In this document: positions 8,220-16,367 of the stretch, piece by piece
How positions within the stretch are numbered: position 1 is the stretch's first letter
How the letters are laid out: each line of letters opens with the position of its first letter
NCBI GenBank assembly: GCA_017939795.1
Contig: JAGBAA010000026.1
Location: forward strand, 1-32,844
Origin: Thermoguttaceae bacterium
GTDB lineage: Bacteria > Planctomycetota > Planctomycetia > Pirellulales > Thermoguttaceae
Direction of reading: 5' to 3'
Length of the DNA stretch: 32,844 nt
Notes under the pieces: model-generated
What the model saw: only the letters and a program-made list of their open reading frames with translations
The model's database searches: none
Told to the model about the DNA's origin: nothing
Made by a program: the position numbers and the translations under genes

Positions 8220-8550
8220 TCGCGTTCCTCTTTTTCTCAAAACGGACTGCATTTTGTTTAAATTATCTGGTTTTGAAACGAATGAAAATAGGAGATTTTT
8301 CAAAAAATGAAAAAACGGTGTTTTTTTTAACTCTTCCGGCAGCTGCGAGCCGCGGCGGGTGATGGCGCTTCTGCGTCTCTTTTGTGCTCTCGGTGGTGAA
8401 GTCCTTCGGCTAACGGTCCCACGCCAGACGGCACTCTTCGAGAGCCGTCTGGCTGCCCGTGAAGAGGCGGCGGTCGTGAGGGAGGAACATCTTGAAAGTT
8501 GTTTCTCCCTCAGACTCCCTCCTCAAAAACTTTTTGATGTTCTTGTTTTT
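8220..8550. other. Intergenic region (331 bp) with dispersed repeat copy 2
   Basis: No credible gene. It contains the A+T-rich leader of the zinc-ribbon gene, a low-complexity stretch at about 8369-8400 that on the minus strand reads like the widely scattered ACCGAGAGCACAAAAGAGAC family of intergenic words, copy 2 of the 100-bp repeat, and a TCAAAAAC/TTTTTGA palindrome at about 8523-8537 close to the end of the LRR gene. Confidence 0.65.
8414..8513. repeat. Dispersed 100-bp structured repeat, copy 2
   Basis: Gap-free counterpart of 3427-3526. The covarying stem pairs 8477-8488 with 8501-8512. Relative to copy 1, two pairs have changed on both sides and remain Watson-Crick, one has become G-T, and the outermost G-C is lost. 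The left half forms AGACGGC/GCCGTCT (8426-8432 with 8444-8450), a different register from copy 1. Confidence 0.8.
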
Positions 8551-9195
8551 TTATCTTTTGGTGTTTTTTGAATATTTTTCGGGATAATCGATGTCGATCT
8601 CACATTCAGGCCAGCGGGACTTAAATTTTTCGACCTCGGACGGCGTGACTTTCTGTTTATAGTCCATCAACACCAGCTTTTTCAGCCGACCCATGGGAAG
8701 CAATTTTTCCAATGTTTCCAGCGAAGCTGAACAGTTGTTCAGCGCAAGGAACCTCAGTTTAGGGAGTTTCCCCAGATGCCGGAGTTCGTTTTCCGTGAAC
8801 TCATGCGTAAACCAGCAGAAAAATGTCAGTTTTTCCAGATTTTTCATCTCCGCAATCGTCCGAACCGCCTCCGGAGGGAGTTTTTTGCAATACAGGCACC
8901 ACAGTGTTTTCAGGTTCGGCAGCGTTTTCAGAGCCTCAAGCCCGGTTTCGGTGATGCCGCAATAGGAAACGTCCAGCTCTTCCAGCGTACGGAGCGTCGC
9001 GAACCGTTTCATATCTTCGTCATCCACGTCCGTTAGTGCCGCACACACGGAAACCGGCCCCTCGGCACGTTCGAGCACGGTCCAGTCTGCGTCCGACAGC
9101 GTGTTCCGAAAAACGAACTCCTCACCGCACAGCCATGCCGGAGAAAGGAGCGTCAGAGCGAATATGAAAATGGATCTTCCCAGCCGTTTTTTCAT
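8551..9195 (-). CDS. Secreted leucine-rich-repeat protein
   Basis: A 214-residue protein starting at the ATG one base after the TGA of 9197-9814, so translation is probably coupled; GAAAGGGA serves as ribosome-binding site. Residues 1-23 are a signal peptide (Lys-Lys-Arg, hydrophobic core, Leu-Cys-Gly). Residues 60-195 hold about five LRR units of the ribonuclease-inhibitor-like type frequent in planctomycetes, for example Leu-Glu-Glu-Leu-Asp-Val-Ser-Tyr-Cys and Leu-Arg-Phe-Leu-Ala-Leu-Asn-Asn-Cys. The Lys/Arg-rich C-terminus has no anchor. LRRs bind proteins; the ligand is unknown. A longer start at 9618 is rejected because that part overlaps a better-supported gene in another frame. Confidence 0.85.
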   Translation of the reverse strand: MKKRLGRSIFIFALTLLSPAWLCGEEFVFRNTLSDADWTVLERAEGPVSVCAALTDVDDEDMKRFATLRTLEELDVSYCGITETGLEALKTLPNLKTLWCLYCKKLPPEAVRTIAEMKNLEKLTFFCWFTHEFTENELRHLGKLPKLRFLALNNCSASLETLEKLLPMGRLKKLVLMDYKQKVTPSEVEKFKSRWPECEIDIDYPEKYSKNTKR

Positions 9196-9196
9196 A

Positions 9197-9814
9197 TCAA
9201 ATCCCTTTCTTTTTGCAGGATCTCGATCCGAGCCATTCCAAAAGTATCCCTGTGCGCGGCCTTTTCTTTTCGCGGACATATGCCAGGATCTCGTGGATGC
9301 TGGAGAGTCCAAACTGCTGAACGAACTTCTCCAAAAACATCTTTTCATATGCGGAAGAAGTATGGAACGAAAACACAAAATTGTCGCACCATGGAGGTTG
9401 ACCGCCTGGGAAATACCGAAATTCCGCGAAGCCTGTGAGCTGGTTGGAAACGTCCAGATACGCGATTGCTTCCGGAGGTTCGATAAAATCCCATTCATCT
9501 TCCAGCTTCGGACACAGACTCTCCCATTCCCAGGGATCCGAGGATGCGTAAACAGCTGTTTGGGTATCTGCTGCTTCCGAACGGACTTCACGACGGCAAA
9601 ACTCAATGCAGTTTTCAAACAGTCGGACGACTTGAAAAAACAGCATCGTCGTTTCGTACGCCGAGAGCCGCGTAAAGGACTCTGAAAAAGTGTTTACGAT
9701 GACAGACATCCCATACGGCAGCCGCTCGGTTTCCGGAGCCTCGCTTTCGCCATATTTCTGTTTTATGATCGAGAAGATCCTCTCAAGCGGAGGGAACGGC
9801 CGGGATGGATCCAT
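9197..9814 (-). CDS. Hypothetical protein, coupled to the LRR gene
   Basis: I do not recognise this 205-residue protein. It has no signal peptide or membrane segment, is acidic to neutral and rich in aromatic residues (Trp-Glu-Trp, Glu-Asp-Glu-Trp-Asp-Phe), with mixed alpha/beta character and a basic tail. It may be a small cytoplasmic immunity-type or SUKH/Imm-like protein, but no motif proves this. GAGGT lies 6 bases before the ATG. The stop is one base before the ATG of the secreted LRR protein. Just upstream lies the Fic remnant 9833-9951. Confidence 0.7.
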   Translation of the reverse strand: MDPSRPFPPLERIFSIIKQKYGESEAPETERLPYGMSVIVNTFSESFTRLSAYETTMLFFQVVRLFENCIEFCRREVRSEAADTQTAVYASSDPWEWESLCPKLEDEWDFIEPPEAIAYLDVSNQLTGFAEFRYFPGGQPPWCDNFVFSFHTSSAYEKMFLEKFVQQFGLSSIHEILAYVREKKRPRTGILLEWLGSRSCKKKGI

Positions 9815-9832
9815 GACTGAACCTCGATTTTT

Positions 9833-9951
9833 CTAAAGGAAATGGCTGAAATTTTTAGTAAGCTGGATCCTGAAATCGACGAATATACTCCGTCTTCCGG
9901 AAGATCCGGTTTGATCTCATTCAGGATCCCCTTTTCGCATCTGTTCGAATT
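9833..9951 (-). pseudogene. Remnant of a Fic-family gene 3' end
   Basis: This stretch aligns to the 3' end of the intact Fic gene plus the adjacent 40-bp repeat unit (about 19442-19575). The shared words include GGATCCTGAAA, CTCATTCAGGATCCC and AAAGGAAA-YGGCY-AAA. About 16 bases present in the intact copy are missing, and the frame is broken after Gly-Ile-Leu-Asn-Glu. The 5' part of the Fic gene is absent: homology stops about 2 bases from the end of the methyltransferase gene at 9953. So an R-M cassette adjoins, and may have replaced, the rest of a second Fic gene. The remnant still carries one decayed copy of the hairpin repeat. Confidence 0.75.
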
Positions 9952-9952
9952 T

Positions 9953-10915
9953 TTACTGTTGCGCGGCACAATTCCCAAGATCCAGAAACATTTGTTCTGA
10001 AAGGAAGGGGATTTCTTCAGTACCTGCTGTGTTTCCGTATTTTTTTTGTACTTCCGCAAGGATTTCCGGAATCTCTTTCGGGTGGTTTTTTAGAAACCAT
10101 TGAATATGGTTTTCGATATATTGTTCCCGAAAATGGGGATCCGTCAGATTTTCCGGCAGTCTTTTCATTCTTGCGTCAATGCTGTCGAAACCATGAAAGG
10201 GAACGTTGAGCCGTTCTTGTGCCAGCTCGATATACTCTGGATTGATCTCGATCCCGATCCCATTCCGATTGGTCTGCTGACAGACACGCAGAAGTGTTCC
10301 GCTTCCAACAAAAGGATCCAGTACAGAGTCCCCTTCATTGGAAGACGCGAGAATGATCCGTTCAAAAAGTCCTTCCGGTTTTTGGGTCGGATGTGGTTTT
10401 CGATTTTTGCTGCAATAATGCACGTGCGAAAATTCCCAGACATTGCCGGGATTTGCTCCTCTCATATTGTTTACCGAACGGTAGTATTTTTGAGGAATAC
10501 GTATTGCATCCAGATTAAACGTAAATTTTTGCGGATCTTTGGTAAAAAACAGAATGTCATCATGACGCGGGGAAAACCCTTTTGTTTTGCCGATTCCCTG
10601 CGTATAGTGCCATGTGATCCACGAATTAAACGTCATGCCCAATTCCTGCTCCATGATGGAATACAGATAGGATATGTACTTCATTCCCATGAAAACATAA
10701 ATGGAGCCATTTTCAGTCAGGATCCGTTTGGCCTCAAGAAGCCATGCTCTGGAAAAATCCAGATATTCCTGAAATTCCATTTTGTCGCGGGTCTTTCCAT
10801 AGTCCTTATTTAAATTGTATGGAGGGTCTGTTGCTATGAGGTGAATGCTTCCATCCGGAATTTTCTTCATTTCATCAAGTGCATTCCCGCAAATCAAATT
10901 CAGTCGAGGAGCCAT
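9953..10915 (-). CDS. Type II DNA methyltransferase, beta class (HpaI-like)
   Basis: A 320-residue SAM-dependent DNA methyltransferase of the N6-adenine/N4-cytosine family (Pfam N6_N4_Mtase). Motif IV is Asp30-Pro-Pro-Tyr-Asn; the SAM-binding motif I (Asp200-Pro-Phe-Val-Gly-Ser-Gly-Thr) lies towards the C-terminus, which is the beta-class order, with the target-recognition region between them. DPPY favours adenine methylation. Its start overlaps the end of the endonuclease gene by 16 bases, so the two are co-translated. Segments such as Trp-His-Tyr-Thr-Gln-Gly and Asn-Asn-Met-Arg-Gly-Ala-Asn-Pro-Gly-Asn match my memory of M.HpaI (GTTAAC), but this is unverified. After about residue 245 comes a tail with no family motif. 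The region is visibly more A+T-rich than its neighbours, suggesting transfer. Confidence 0.93.
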   Translation of the reverse strand: MAPRLNLICGNALDEMKKIPDGSIHLIATDPPYNLNKDYGKTRDKMEFQEYLDFSRAWLLEAKRILTENGSIYVFMGMKYISYLYSIMEQELGMTFNSWITWHYTQGIGKTKGFSPRHDDILFFTKDPQKFTFNLDAIRIPQKYYRSVNNMRGANPGNVWEFSHVHYCSKNRKPHPTQKPEGLFERIILASSNEGDSVLDPFVGSGTLLRVCQQTNRNGIGIEINPEYIELAQERLNVPFHGFDSIDARMKRLPENLTDPHFREQYIENHIQWFLKNHPKEIPEILAEVQKKYGNTAGTEEIPFLSEQMFLDLGNCAAQQ

Positions 10916-11664
10916 TTGTTTCGTTTTGCCTCACGATAAAAATCCTCAAATGTTTTACGGGAACTGTGTAAAAATTTTTGATCCAGTAATTGGCACATTT
11001 CCCAAACGTTCCGCTGCTGATACGAGACGTAATGAATGTCTTTTACCTGGATCTGTCCCGTTCCCAATGCGGGATTATACAGAATATCCGACTCGCCTAA
11101 ATATTTTAAATCGTAGGCATGGTAGCCGACGATCTCCATGATCCCATCCATCAAATGCGTCGCAGGATTAATTTCAGAATAAACCTGATGTTTAATGGAA
11201 AGAATAATGAACATGAAATCCGGATCAGCGACATAGGCAGAACGGATCCGGGAAAAAGAGGTGATGTTGGGACTTTTGCCGCTTCCAGGAATATCATCTG
11301 CCGTTGCCTTCACATCGATATTGCCCGTTAAAACGCGATCTCCTTTACGAAATTGCAGGATAATATCTGCCATTCCCAAACGTTCCTGTGCTTCAACGTT
11401 GATCAGGGCATATTCATTATTCAAATTGTCGCGAATGCCGGCAAAAACCTCACCTGCCCATGCTTCGATCATGGGGCCTGCGATCTTGTTGATATTTTCA
11501 AGCGGAAGACCTCGTTTCAGGTTCGTATTTAAAATGATTTTATTATCGCCATGTCTGGTTTGATAGTCCAGAATGGAAATGATCTGCTGAATGATGAAAG
11601 CGGAATTTTCAGGATAATCCGGCGACTCTTTCGGAATTTTAAAATGAAGTTCGTCATAGGTCAT
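10900..11664 (-). CDS. Type II restriction endonuclease (HpaI-like)
   Basis: A 254-residue protein when started at the ATG at 11664, which has GAGGTG 6 bases upstream; a GTG at 11673 is an alternative but is part of that ribosome-binding site. A PD-(D/E)XK-like site is visible as Asp100 followed by Asp117-Val-Lys119. Conserved-looking blocks around Pro-Leu-Glu-Asn-Ile-Asn-Lys-Ile-Ala-Gly-Pro and Ser-Pro-Asn-Ile-Thr-Ser-Phe-Ser-Arg-Ile-Arg agree with my memory of R.HpaI (254 aa, cuts GTTAAC). The endonuclease gene precedes and overlaps the methyltransferase gene and has a consensus promoter at 11701-11729. A controller protein gene is not seen. Cytoplasmic defence against foreign DNA is the expected role. 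Confidence 0.85.
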   Translation of the reverse strand: MTYDELHFKIPKESPDYPENSAFIIQQIISILDYQTRHGDNKIILNTNLKRGLPLENINKIAGPMIEAWAGEVFAGIRDNLNNEYALINVEAQERLGMADIILQFRKGDRVLTGNIDVKATADDIPGSGKSPNITSFSRIRSAYVADPDFMFIILSIKHQVYSEINPATHLMDGIMEIVGYHAYDLKYLGESDILYNPALGTGQIQVKDIHYVSYQQRNVWEMCQLLDQKFLHSSRKTFEDFYREAKRNKWLLD

Positions 11665-11700
11665 GGCAATCACCTCGTAAATTTTTTATTTTGCTCCTGA

Positions 11701-11729
11701 ATTATACTCGATTGTTTTCATTTTGTCAA
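11701..11729 (-). promoter_or_regulatory. Consensus sigma-70 promoter of the R-M operon
   Basis: On the minus strand a perfect TTGACA (11729-11724), a 17-bp spacer and a perfect TATAAT (11706-11701) lie about 37 bases before the ATG at 11664. Such a strong match is notable for an R-M operon that has no visible controller gene. Confidence 0.85.
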
Positions 11730-11886
11730 TGTGTTCATTCTTTTCTTTCGGAATTTTAGAGAAAATGCTGAAAGAGATGAATTTCCATCTTTCTGCATCA
11801 TGGGTACTGTTTTTCTATCAGGGAGGTTTCCGAAAGCTGTCGTTTCTGTGATGAGAAGATTCCTGGAAATTGGCTCGCGCGACTTC

Positions 11887-11915
11887 TTGACAATTCGTTT
11901 TTGTTTTGCTATAAT
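11887..11915 (+). promoter_or_regulatory. Consensus sigma-70 promoter of the glycoside hydrolase operon
   Basis: A perfect TTGACA (11887-11892), a 17-bp spacer and a perfect TATAAT (11910-11915) lie about 90 bases upstream of the ATG at 12004. The 157 bp between this and the divergent R-M promoter (11730-11886) contain no gene or clear operator. Confidence 0.85.
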
Positions 11916-12003
11916 ATGCTTCATGACTGGAGGACTTTTGCATAAAAACGCGGTTTTTTATAGGTCCCCAAATGGAAAATGAAAACTAAAAACGGAAAAT
12001 AAA

Positions 12004-15000
12004 ATGAAACGCCCCGCCGTCCTCTCTCTGTTGGTCCTGTTTTTCCTGCTCCCGCTGTCTGTGTATGCTGCGGAGTTTCCTGAGCTGGCTGAGTTTGCTC
12101 CCGTCTGGGAAAGCGCGGATCCCGGAACGTCGTATGACCGCTCCCTGCCGACGGCCGCACTGCTCGGAAACGGGTCGCTCGGTGTCGTGAACGGCGGCGA
12201 TGCCCAGCGGAAACTCTTCGTTCTGACACGCGGCGACCTGTGGAGCTGCGGCGACCTGACGGACGGCAGAGAAGAAAACAATATCGGCCCGATCTCGTTC
12301 GCGGATCTGGAAATTCGGCCCGAAACGCAGGGCGTCGCCTCTGCGGATACGCTCGATCTGTCGACGGCGACTCTGAAGACCGAGGGAAGATTCGGCAGAG
12401 GCAGCGTTCGGCTTGAGAGCTGGGCCGCGGCGGGTGAGGACGTTTTCATCATCATGGGCGTTTCCGACGCGGATGACGTATGGAACCTGCGCCTCATTCC
12501 CCACAATGAGAAGAAATCGTTCCCGATCGAAGCGGGGAGTTCCGCCGACGGCTGCTGGATCCGGCGTTCGACCGTGAACCTTCTTCCCGAAGGCGATCCG
12601 CGCGGATGGGTCCGGACCGCCACGGCCTCCCTGAGCGCGGTGGGTGCCGAACTGACCGAAATTACGATTCCCGACGGCGGAAAGGAAGCGCAAGCCAGCC
12701 TGAAGATCCGCGCGAATGAGCCGTTCGCCATCGTCATTGCATCGGATCCGGACCGCCGATTCACGTGGGAGGAACTCGCGAAACTTAAGTCCGATCACGT
12801 CAGCTGGTGGAAAGACTGGTGGGCGAGGTCCCGTATCGCGCTGGGGGACAAAGAGCTGGAGTCGTTCTGGTACGGCCAGGTCTATCTGCTCGGCTCGTGC
12901 GTCCGTCAGGGAAAATTCCCGCCGGGGCTTTACGGTCTCTGGGTGACGACCGACTATCCGAACTGGCACAATGACTTCCACATGAACTACAATTACGTAG
13001 GGACCTGGTACGGCTGTTTTGCCTCAAATCGGTGCGAGGCTGCCGAATCTCTCCCTGACCCGCTTCTGGCATACCTTCCCCGTGCCATGCGCAACGCGAA
13101 AGAAAACCTCCAGAAGATCGACCGATGCAAAGGCCGATTCTACCAGAATACGCGGAATTACCTCGACCAACGTCCTGATCTGGCGAACGGCATCGATGAC
13201 GCGGCGCTCTTTCCCGTCGCACTGGGACCCTGGGGCGTTTCGGCCGAGGGGGAAGAATCTCTGTGGAGCCAGATCTCGAACGGGGCGTTTCAGTGTGCCG
13301 TGATCTGCACGCACTGGGAATACACGCTCGACCGGGAGTACCTCCGGAAAGTTTTTCCGCTGCTCGACAAGACTGCCAATTTCTTCCTCGCGTGGTGCGA
13401 AAAGGAAACGCTCGCCGACGGTTCGTACCGCTTCAATGTCTGGGATTCGCACTGGGAGGGGAGCGGACTGCAGAAGAACAGCTCTCCGGCTCTCGGCTGC
13501 GTGAAGCACCTTTTTGCGACGCTCGTCGATGCGGCTCCCATCCTGCGTGAGATCGGCATCGAGGTCCCGGACGCCAAAATTGCCGCGTGGAACGATTTCA
13601 ATGACCATCTCGCACCTTTGCCGGTCGGCATCTATCCGATCAACGGCAAGCCCGTCCGAATGCTTTCCGGTGTGGAGAACGCGGACGGCTCGGCCAATCC
13701 TTCCGGCGGAAATGCGATCAATCTGGAAAGCGTCATCCCCGGCGAGGCGTTCGCATTCGACGTGACGGACGATTTCCGCACTCTCGCCGTGAATGCTGTG
13801 GAGGGGAATATCGCCGTCTCTCCGAATAACGTCTGGAGCGGCATCAACCAGACGCCTAAGCTCTTCGCGACCGCGATCCGGTGCGGATACCCGGCTCAAA
13901 AAGTGATCGATGCGTTCAAGGAACACCAGCTCCGCCGGATCGGGCAAAAGAACTTCCATCTTCACGACGGGGTCCACGGTGTGGAAAAGATCGGCGCGAT
14001 GGAGTTCATTCAGTCGATGCTGATCCAATGCGACCACGGCTTCGTGAAAGTGTTCCCCAACTGGACGGGAGCCGACGCGAAGTTCGAGAATTTACGCGCC
14101 AAAGGCTGCTTCCTGCTCTCCGCGGAAATGAAGGACGGCCAGGTCGTCCGCGTGAGCATCCGTTCCGAAAAAGGCGGCCGACTGTGCCTCGTTGACCCGT
14201 TCGGCGGGAAGACCGTCCCGACTGGATGGACCCGCGGTCAGACCCGAAACAGCGGAGAGCCGACCCTTGAACGAGACTTCCAGCCCGGTGAAACGGCGGA
14301 ACTTCTTTGGAACGCCGAAGCCGCCGTGCCTGTGCCGGTCACGTACATTATGGTCTGCTGCCACTCAGCCGACAAAGGGACGAAATTCCTCGCGAACGGG
14401 GAGTGGGACACGAAACATGACTACACGGATTACGCTTTCACGCTCGATATGATGCGCAAGATCAAAGAGGCGGGGATCAACGTAGTCGGCATCGATTTTA
14501 CCAATCCCTCCATGTTCGAGCAGTTCAAGGACACTTACTGGCTCCGCCTGAAGAACGTGGAGCGCGCGGCGGAAGAGCTGGAAATGCAGTATTTCCTCTT
14601 TCTGGGAAATCCTGCCGCCCATACGATGAAATACTGGAACGAAAAAGCAAAGATCATCTGGGAGGAATTCGCGCAGAAGCCCCAATACCGCAAGTACGGC
14701 TTCGGCGACGATCGGCCCATGATGACTATTTTCCTGCCCGGACAGACGTTTGATTTCATATACAAAAGGACGCCCCCGGAAGACCGATGCTGGCTCGACA
14801 AATTCCGGATCGGCACGACGCAGGTGAATGACCCGATTGTGCCCGTGCCGACGGATGGGTGGGGGTACCGCAACAAGTCGGCAGGCTCGACGGACCTCGC
14901 GCGGTTTGCCGCTCCCAATTCCGGCGTTTCTCCCAAGGAGTGGGCAAGAGTGGACGCCGAAGAATGGCGCGAGCGCGTCAGGTGGAGCCTCGGCGCGAAG

Positions 15001-15168
15001 GAGTATGCCGTCATTGGTACCTACGACGATACGTGCGACTGCATCTTTTGGGGGATCGCCGACGTCCGCGGCTCCGCGAATCCGACCCACATTCACGAAG
15101 CCACCAAAGACGACCCGTTCGCGTACTACAATATCGTTAAAGAGGAAATCGCGCGAAAAAGGCAGTAA
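12004..15168 (+). CDS. Glycoside hydrolase: GH95-like domain fused to a GH71/GH99-like domain
   Basis: A 1054-residue exported protein with a signal peptide (residues 1-22). Residues about 35-260 resemble the N-terminal beta-sandwich of GH95/GH65-type enzymes (Leu-Leu-Gly-Asn-Gly-Ser-Leu-Gly-Val-Val, then Gly-Asp-Leu-Trp-Ser-Cys). Residues about 270-770 resemble the (alpha/alpha)6 catalytic barrel, including Asn-Trp-His-Asn-Asp-Phe-His-Met-Asn-Tyr-Asn near 320, where GH95 members have the Asn-x-Glu-Met-Asn-Tyr-Trp block. From about 777 to the end is a second module beginning Tyr-Ile-Met-Val-Cys-Cys-His-Ser-Ala, with features of a TIM-barrel hydrolase of GH71/GH99 type. GH95 acts on alpha-L-fucosides or galactosides; the substrate here is not known. 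The gene overlaps the next by one base (TAATG). It is unusually long for either family alone. Confidence 0.75.
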   Translation: MKRPAVLSLLVLFFLLPLSVYAAEFPELAEFAPVWESADPGTSYDRSLPTAALLGNGSLGVVNGGDAQRKLFVLTRGDLWSCGDLTDGREENNIGPISFADLEIRPETQGVASADTLDLSTATLKTEGRFGRGSVRLESWAAAGEDVFIIMGVSDADDVWNLRLIPHNEKKSFPIEAGSSADGCWIRRSTVNLLPEGDPRGWVRTATASLSAVGAELTEITIPDGGKEAQASLKIRANEPFAIVIASDPDRRFTWEELAKLKSDHVSWWKDWWARSRIALGDKELESFWYGQVYLLGSCVRQGKFPPGLYGLWVTTDYPNWHNDFHMNYNYVGTWYGCFASNRCEAAESLPDPLLAYLPRAMRNAKENLQKIDRCKGRFYQNTRNYLDQRPDLANGIDDAALFPVALGPWGVSAEGEESLWSQISNGAFQCAVICTHWEYTLDREYLRKVFPLLDKTANFFLAWCEKETLADGSYRFNVWDSHWEGSGLQKNSSPALGCVKHLFATLVDAAPILREIGIEVPDAKIAAWNDFNDHLAPLPVGIYPINGKPVRMLSGVENADGSANPSGGNAINLESVIPGEAFAFDVTDDFRTLAVNAVEGNIAVSPNNVWSGINQTPKLFATAIRCGYPAQKVIDAFKEHQLRRIGQKNFHLHDGVHGVEKIGAMEFIQSMLIQCDHGFVKVFPNWTGADAKFENLRAKGCFLLSAEMKDGQVVRVSIRSEKGGRLCLVDPFGGKTVPTGWTRGQTRNSGEPTLERDFQPGETAELLWNAEAAVPVPVTYIMVCCHSADKGTKFLANGEWDTKHDYTDYAFTLDMMRKIKEAGINVVGIDFTNPSMFEQFKDTYWLRLKNVERAAEELEMQYFLFLGNPAAHTMKYWNEKAKIIWEEFAQKPQYRKYGFGDDRPMMTIFLPGQTFDFIYKRTPPEDRCWLDKFRIGTTQVNDPIVPVPTDGWGYRNKSAGSTDLARFAAPNSGVSPKEWARVDAEEWRERVRWSLGAKEYAVIGTYDDTCDCIFWGIADVRGSANPTHIHEATKDDPFAYYNIVKEEIARKRQ

Positions 15169-16280
15169 TGATGATGAAAAAAACGATTTGGCTTTGGGCG
15201 TGTCTTTTGGCTGTCGTCTCGCTGACAGCGCAGGTTTGGGCTTCCGATGCGGATCAGGCGGGCAAGATACAGTCCACCGAGGATCAGCCCGCCTTCCGAT
15301 ACGGCAGTGAGTGGGAGAAGGCGGCTCCGGAGGCGTGCGGATTTGATTCGGAGAAACTGGCGGAGATCCCGGAACTGATCCAGTCGAAAAATATGGGCAC
15401 GACGGGACTCATGATCGTCGTCGGAGGCAGGGTGATGTACGCATTCGGCGACGTCGAGCAGGTCTCCTACATCGCGTCGTGCCGAAAGAGCGTCCTCTCC
15501 ATGCTGTACGGAAAGTACGTCAAAAACGGAACGATCCGGCTGGATGAGACTGTCGAAGACCTCGGCATCGACGATGTCGGAGGACTCCTTCCGCAGGAAA
15601 AACTGGCCACGGTGCGTGATCTCATTTCCGCGCGGTCCGGGTGCTATCATCCTGCGTCGAATCCGGGCGGCATCCCGGAGGGAAAGGTGCTGGAACGCGG
15701 CGTTACGGAACACGGCACAAAATTCGTGTACAATAACTGGGATTTCAATGTTGCCGGCACGGTTTTCGAGATGAAGACAAAAAAGTCGATCTACGAAGCC
15801 TTTGACGCCGACCTCGCCAAGCCGCTCATGCTGCAGGACTGGGATCTCTCCCGGCATAAACGGACGGGGGACGTCTCAAGATCCGTTCATCTGGCATACC
15901 ATTTCCATTTGTCGACGCGCGATATGGCCAAACTTGGAGAACTGATGCTGCGTGATGGAAAGTGGAACGGAGAACAGCTCATTCCTGCCGAGTGGATCCG
16001 CGAATCCACGAGTCCCATCACCCCGTTTCCGAACGGAGGCGGCTACGGTTACCTGTGGTGGCTGGAATCGTATGCGCAATTTCCGGACGCTTCCCGCGGC
16101 GCGTTTTCCGCCTATGGAATGTATGGGCAGAGGATCTCGGTGTTTCCCGCTCTGGATATGGTCGTCGCGCACAAATCTGCCGGAAACAAAAAACATCCGA
16201 CTCGCGGAAGCGACTACAAAGCCCTGATCCGCCTGATCCTTTCCGCATACGAAGGACCGATCCGAACAGAAACGGAGTGA
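15168..16280 (+). CDS. Secreted serine hydrolase (class C beta-lactamase-like)
   Basis: A 370-residue protein with a signal peptide (1-25). The penicillin-binding-protein/beta-lactamase fold is shown by Ser104-Cys-Arg-Lys107 (SxxK), Tyr188-Asn-Asn190 (YxN), and a C-terminal His-Lys-Ser-Ala-Gly in the place of the KTG/HxG box. The family (Pfam Beta-lactamase) includes esterases, peptidases and carbohydrate esterases besides lactamases. The ATG overlaps the TAA of the glycoside hydrolase gene, and Met occurs three times in a row, so the true start may be 15168, 15171 or 15174. The operon context suggests an esterase acting on the same glycan rather than antibiotic resistance; this is inference. 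Confidence 0.87.
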   Translation: MMMKKTIWLWACLLAVVSLTAQVWASDADQAGKIQSTEDQPAFRYGSEWEKAAPEACGFDSEKLAEIPELIQSKNMGTTGLMIVVGGRVMYAFGDVEQVSYIASCRKSVLSMLYGKYVKNGTIRLDETVEDLGIDDVGGLLPQEKLATVRDLISARSGCYHPASNPGGIPEGKVLERGVTEHGTKFVYNNWDFNVAGTVFEMKTKKSIYEAFDADLAKPLMLQDWDLSRHKRTGDVSRSVHLAYHFHLSTRDMAKLGELMLRDGKWNGEQLIPAEWIRESTSPITPFPNGGGYGYLWWLESYAQFPDASRGAFSAYGMYGQRISVFPALDMVVAHKSAGNKKHPTRGSDYKALIRLILSAYEGPIRTETE

Positions 16281-16367
16281 AGACGTGCGCTCTTTATTCC
16301 CGGCACCAGCCCTCAATTTCTCTTTTGCCGAGACGGTAAGATCGATTTTGGCGGGTGTTTCGGGGTT

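Noticed and set aside
3439-8450. Covariation in the left hairpin of the dispersed repeat
   Set aside because: The apparent compensatory change uses different pairing registers in the two copies, so it is not true covariation; only the right-hand stem supports the claim.
15168-16280. Beta-lactamase resistance gene
   Set aside because: The SxxK/YxN fold is shared with many esterases, and the operon partner is a glycoside hydrolase; no regulator or resistance context is present.
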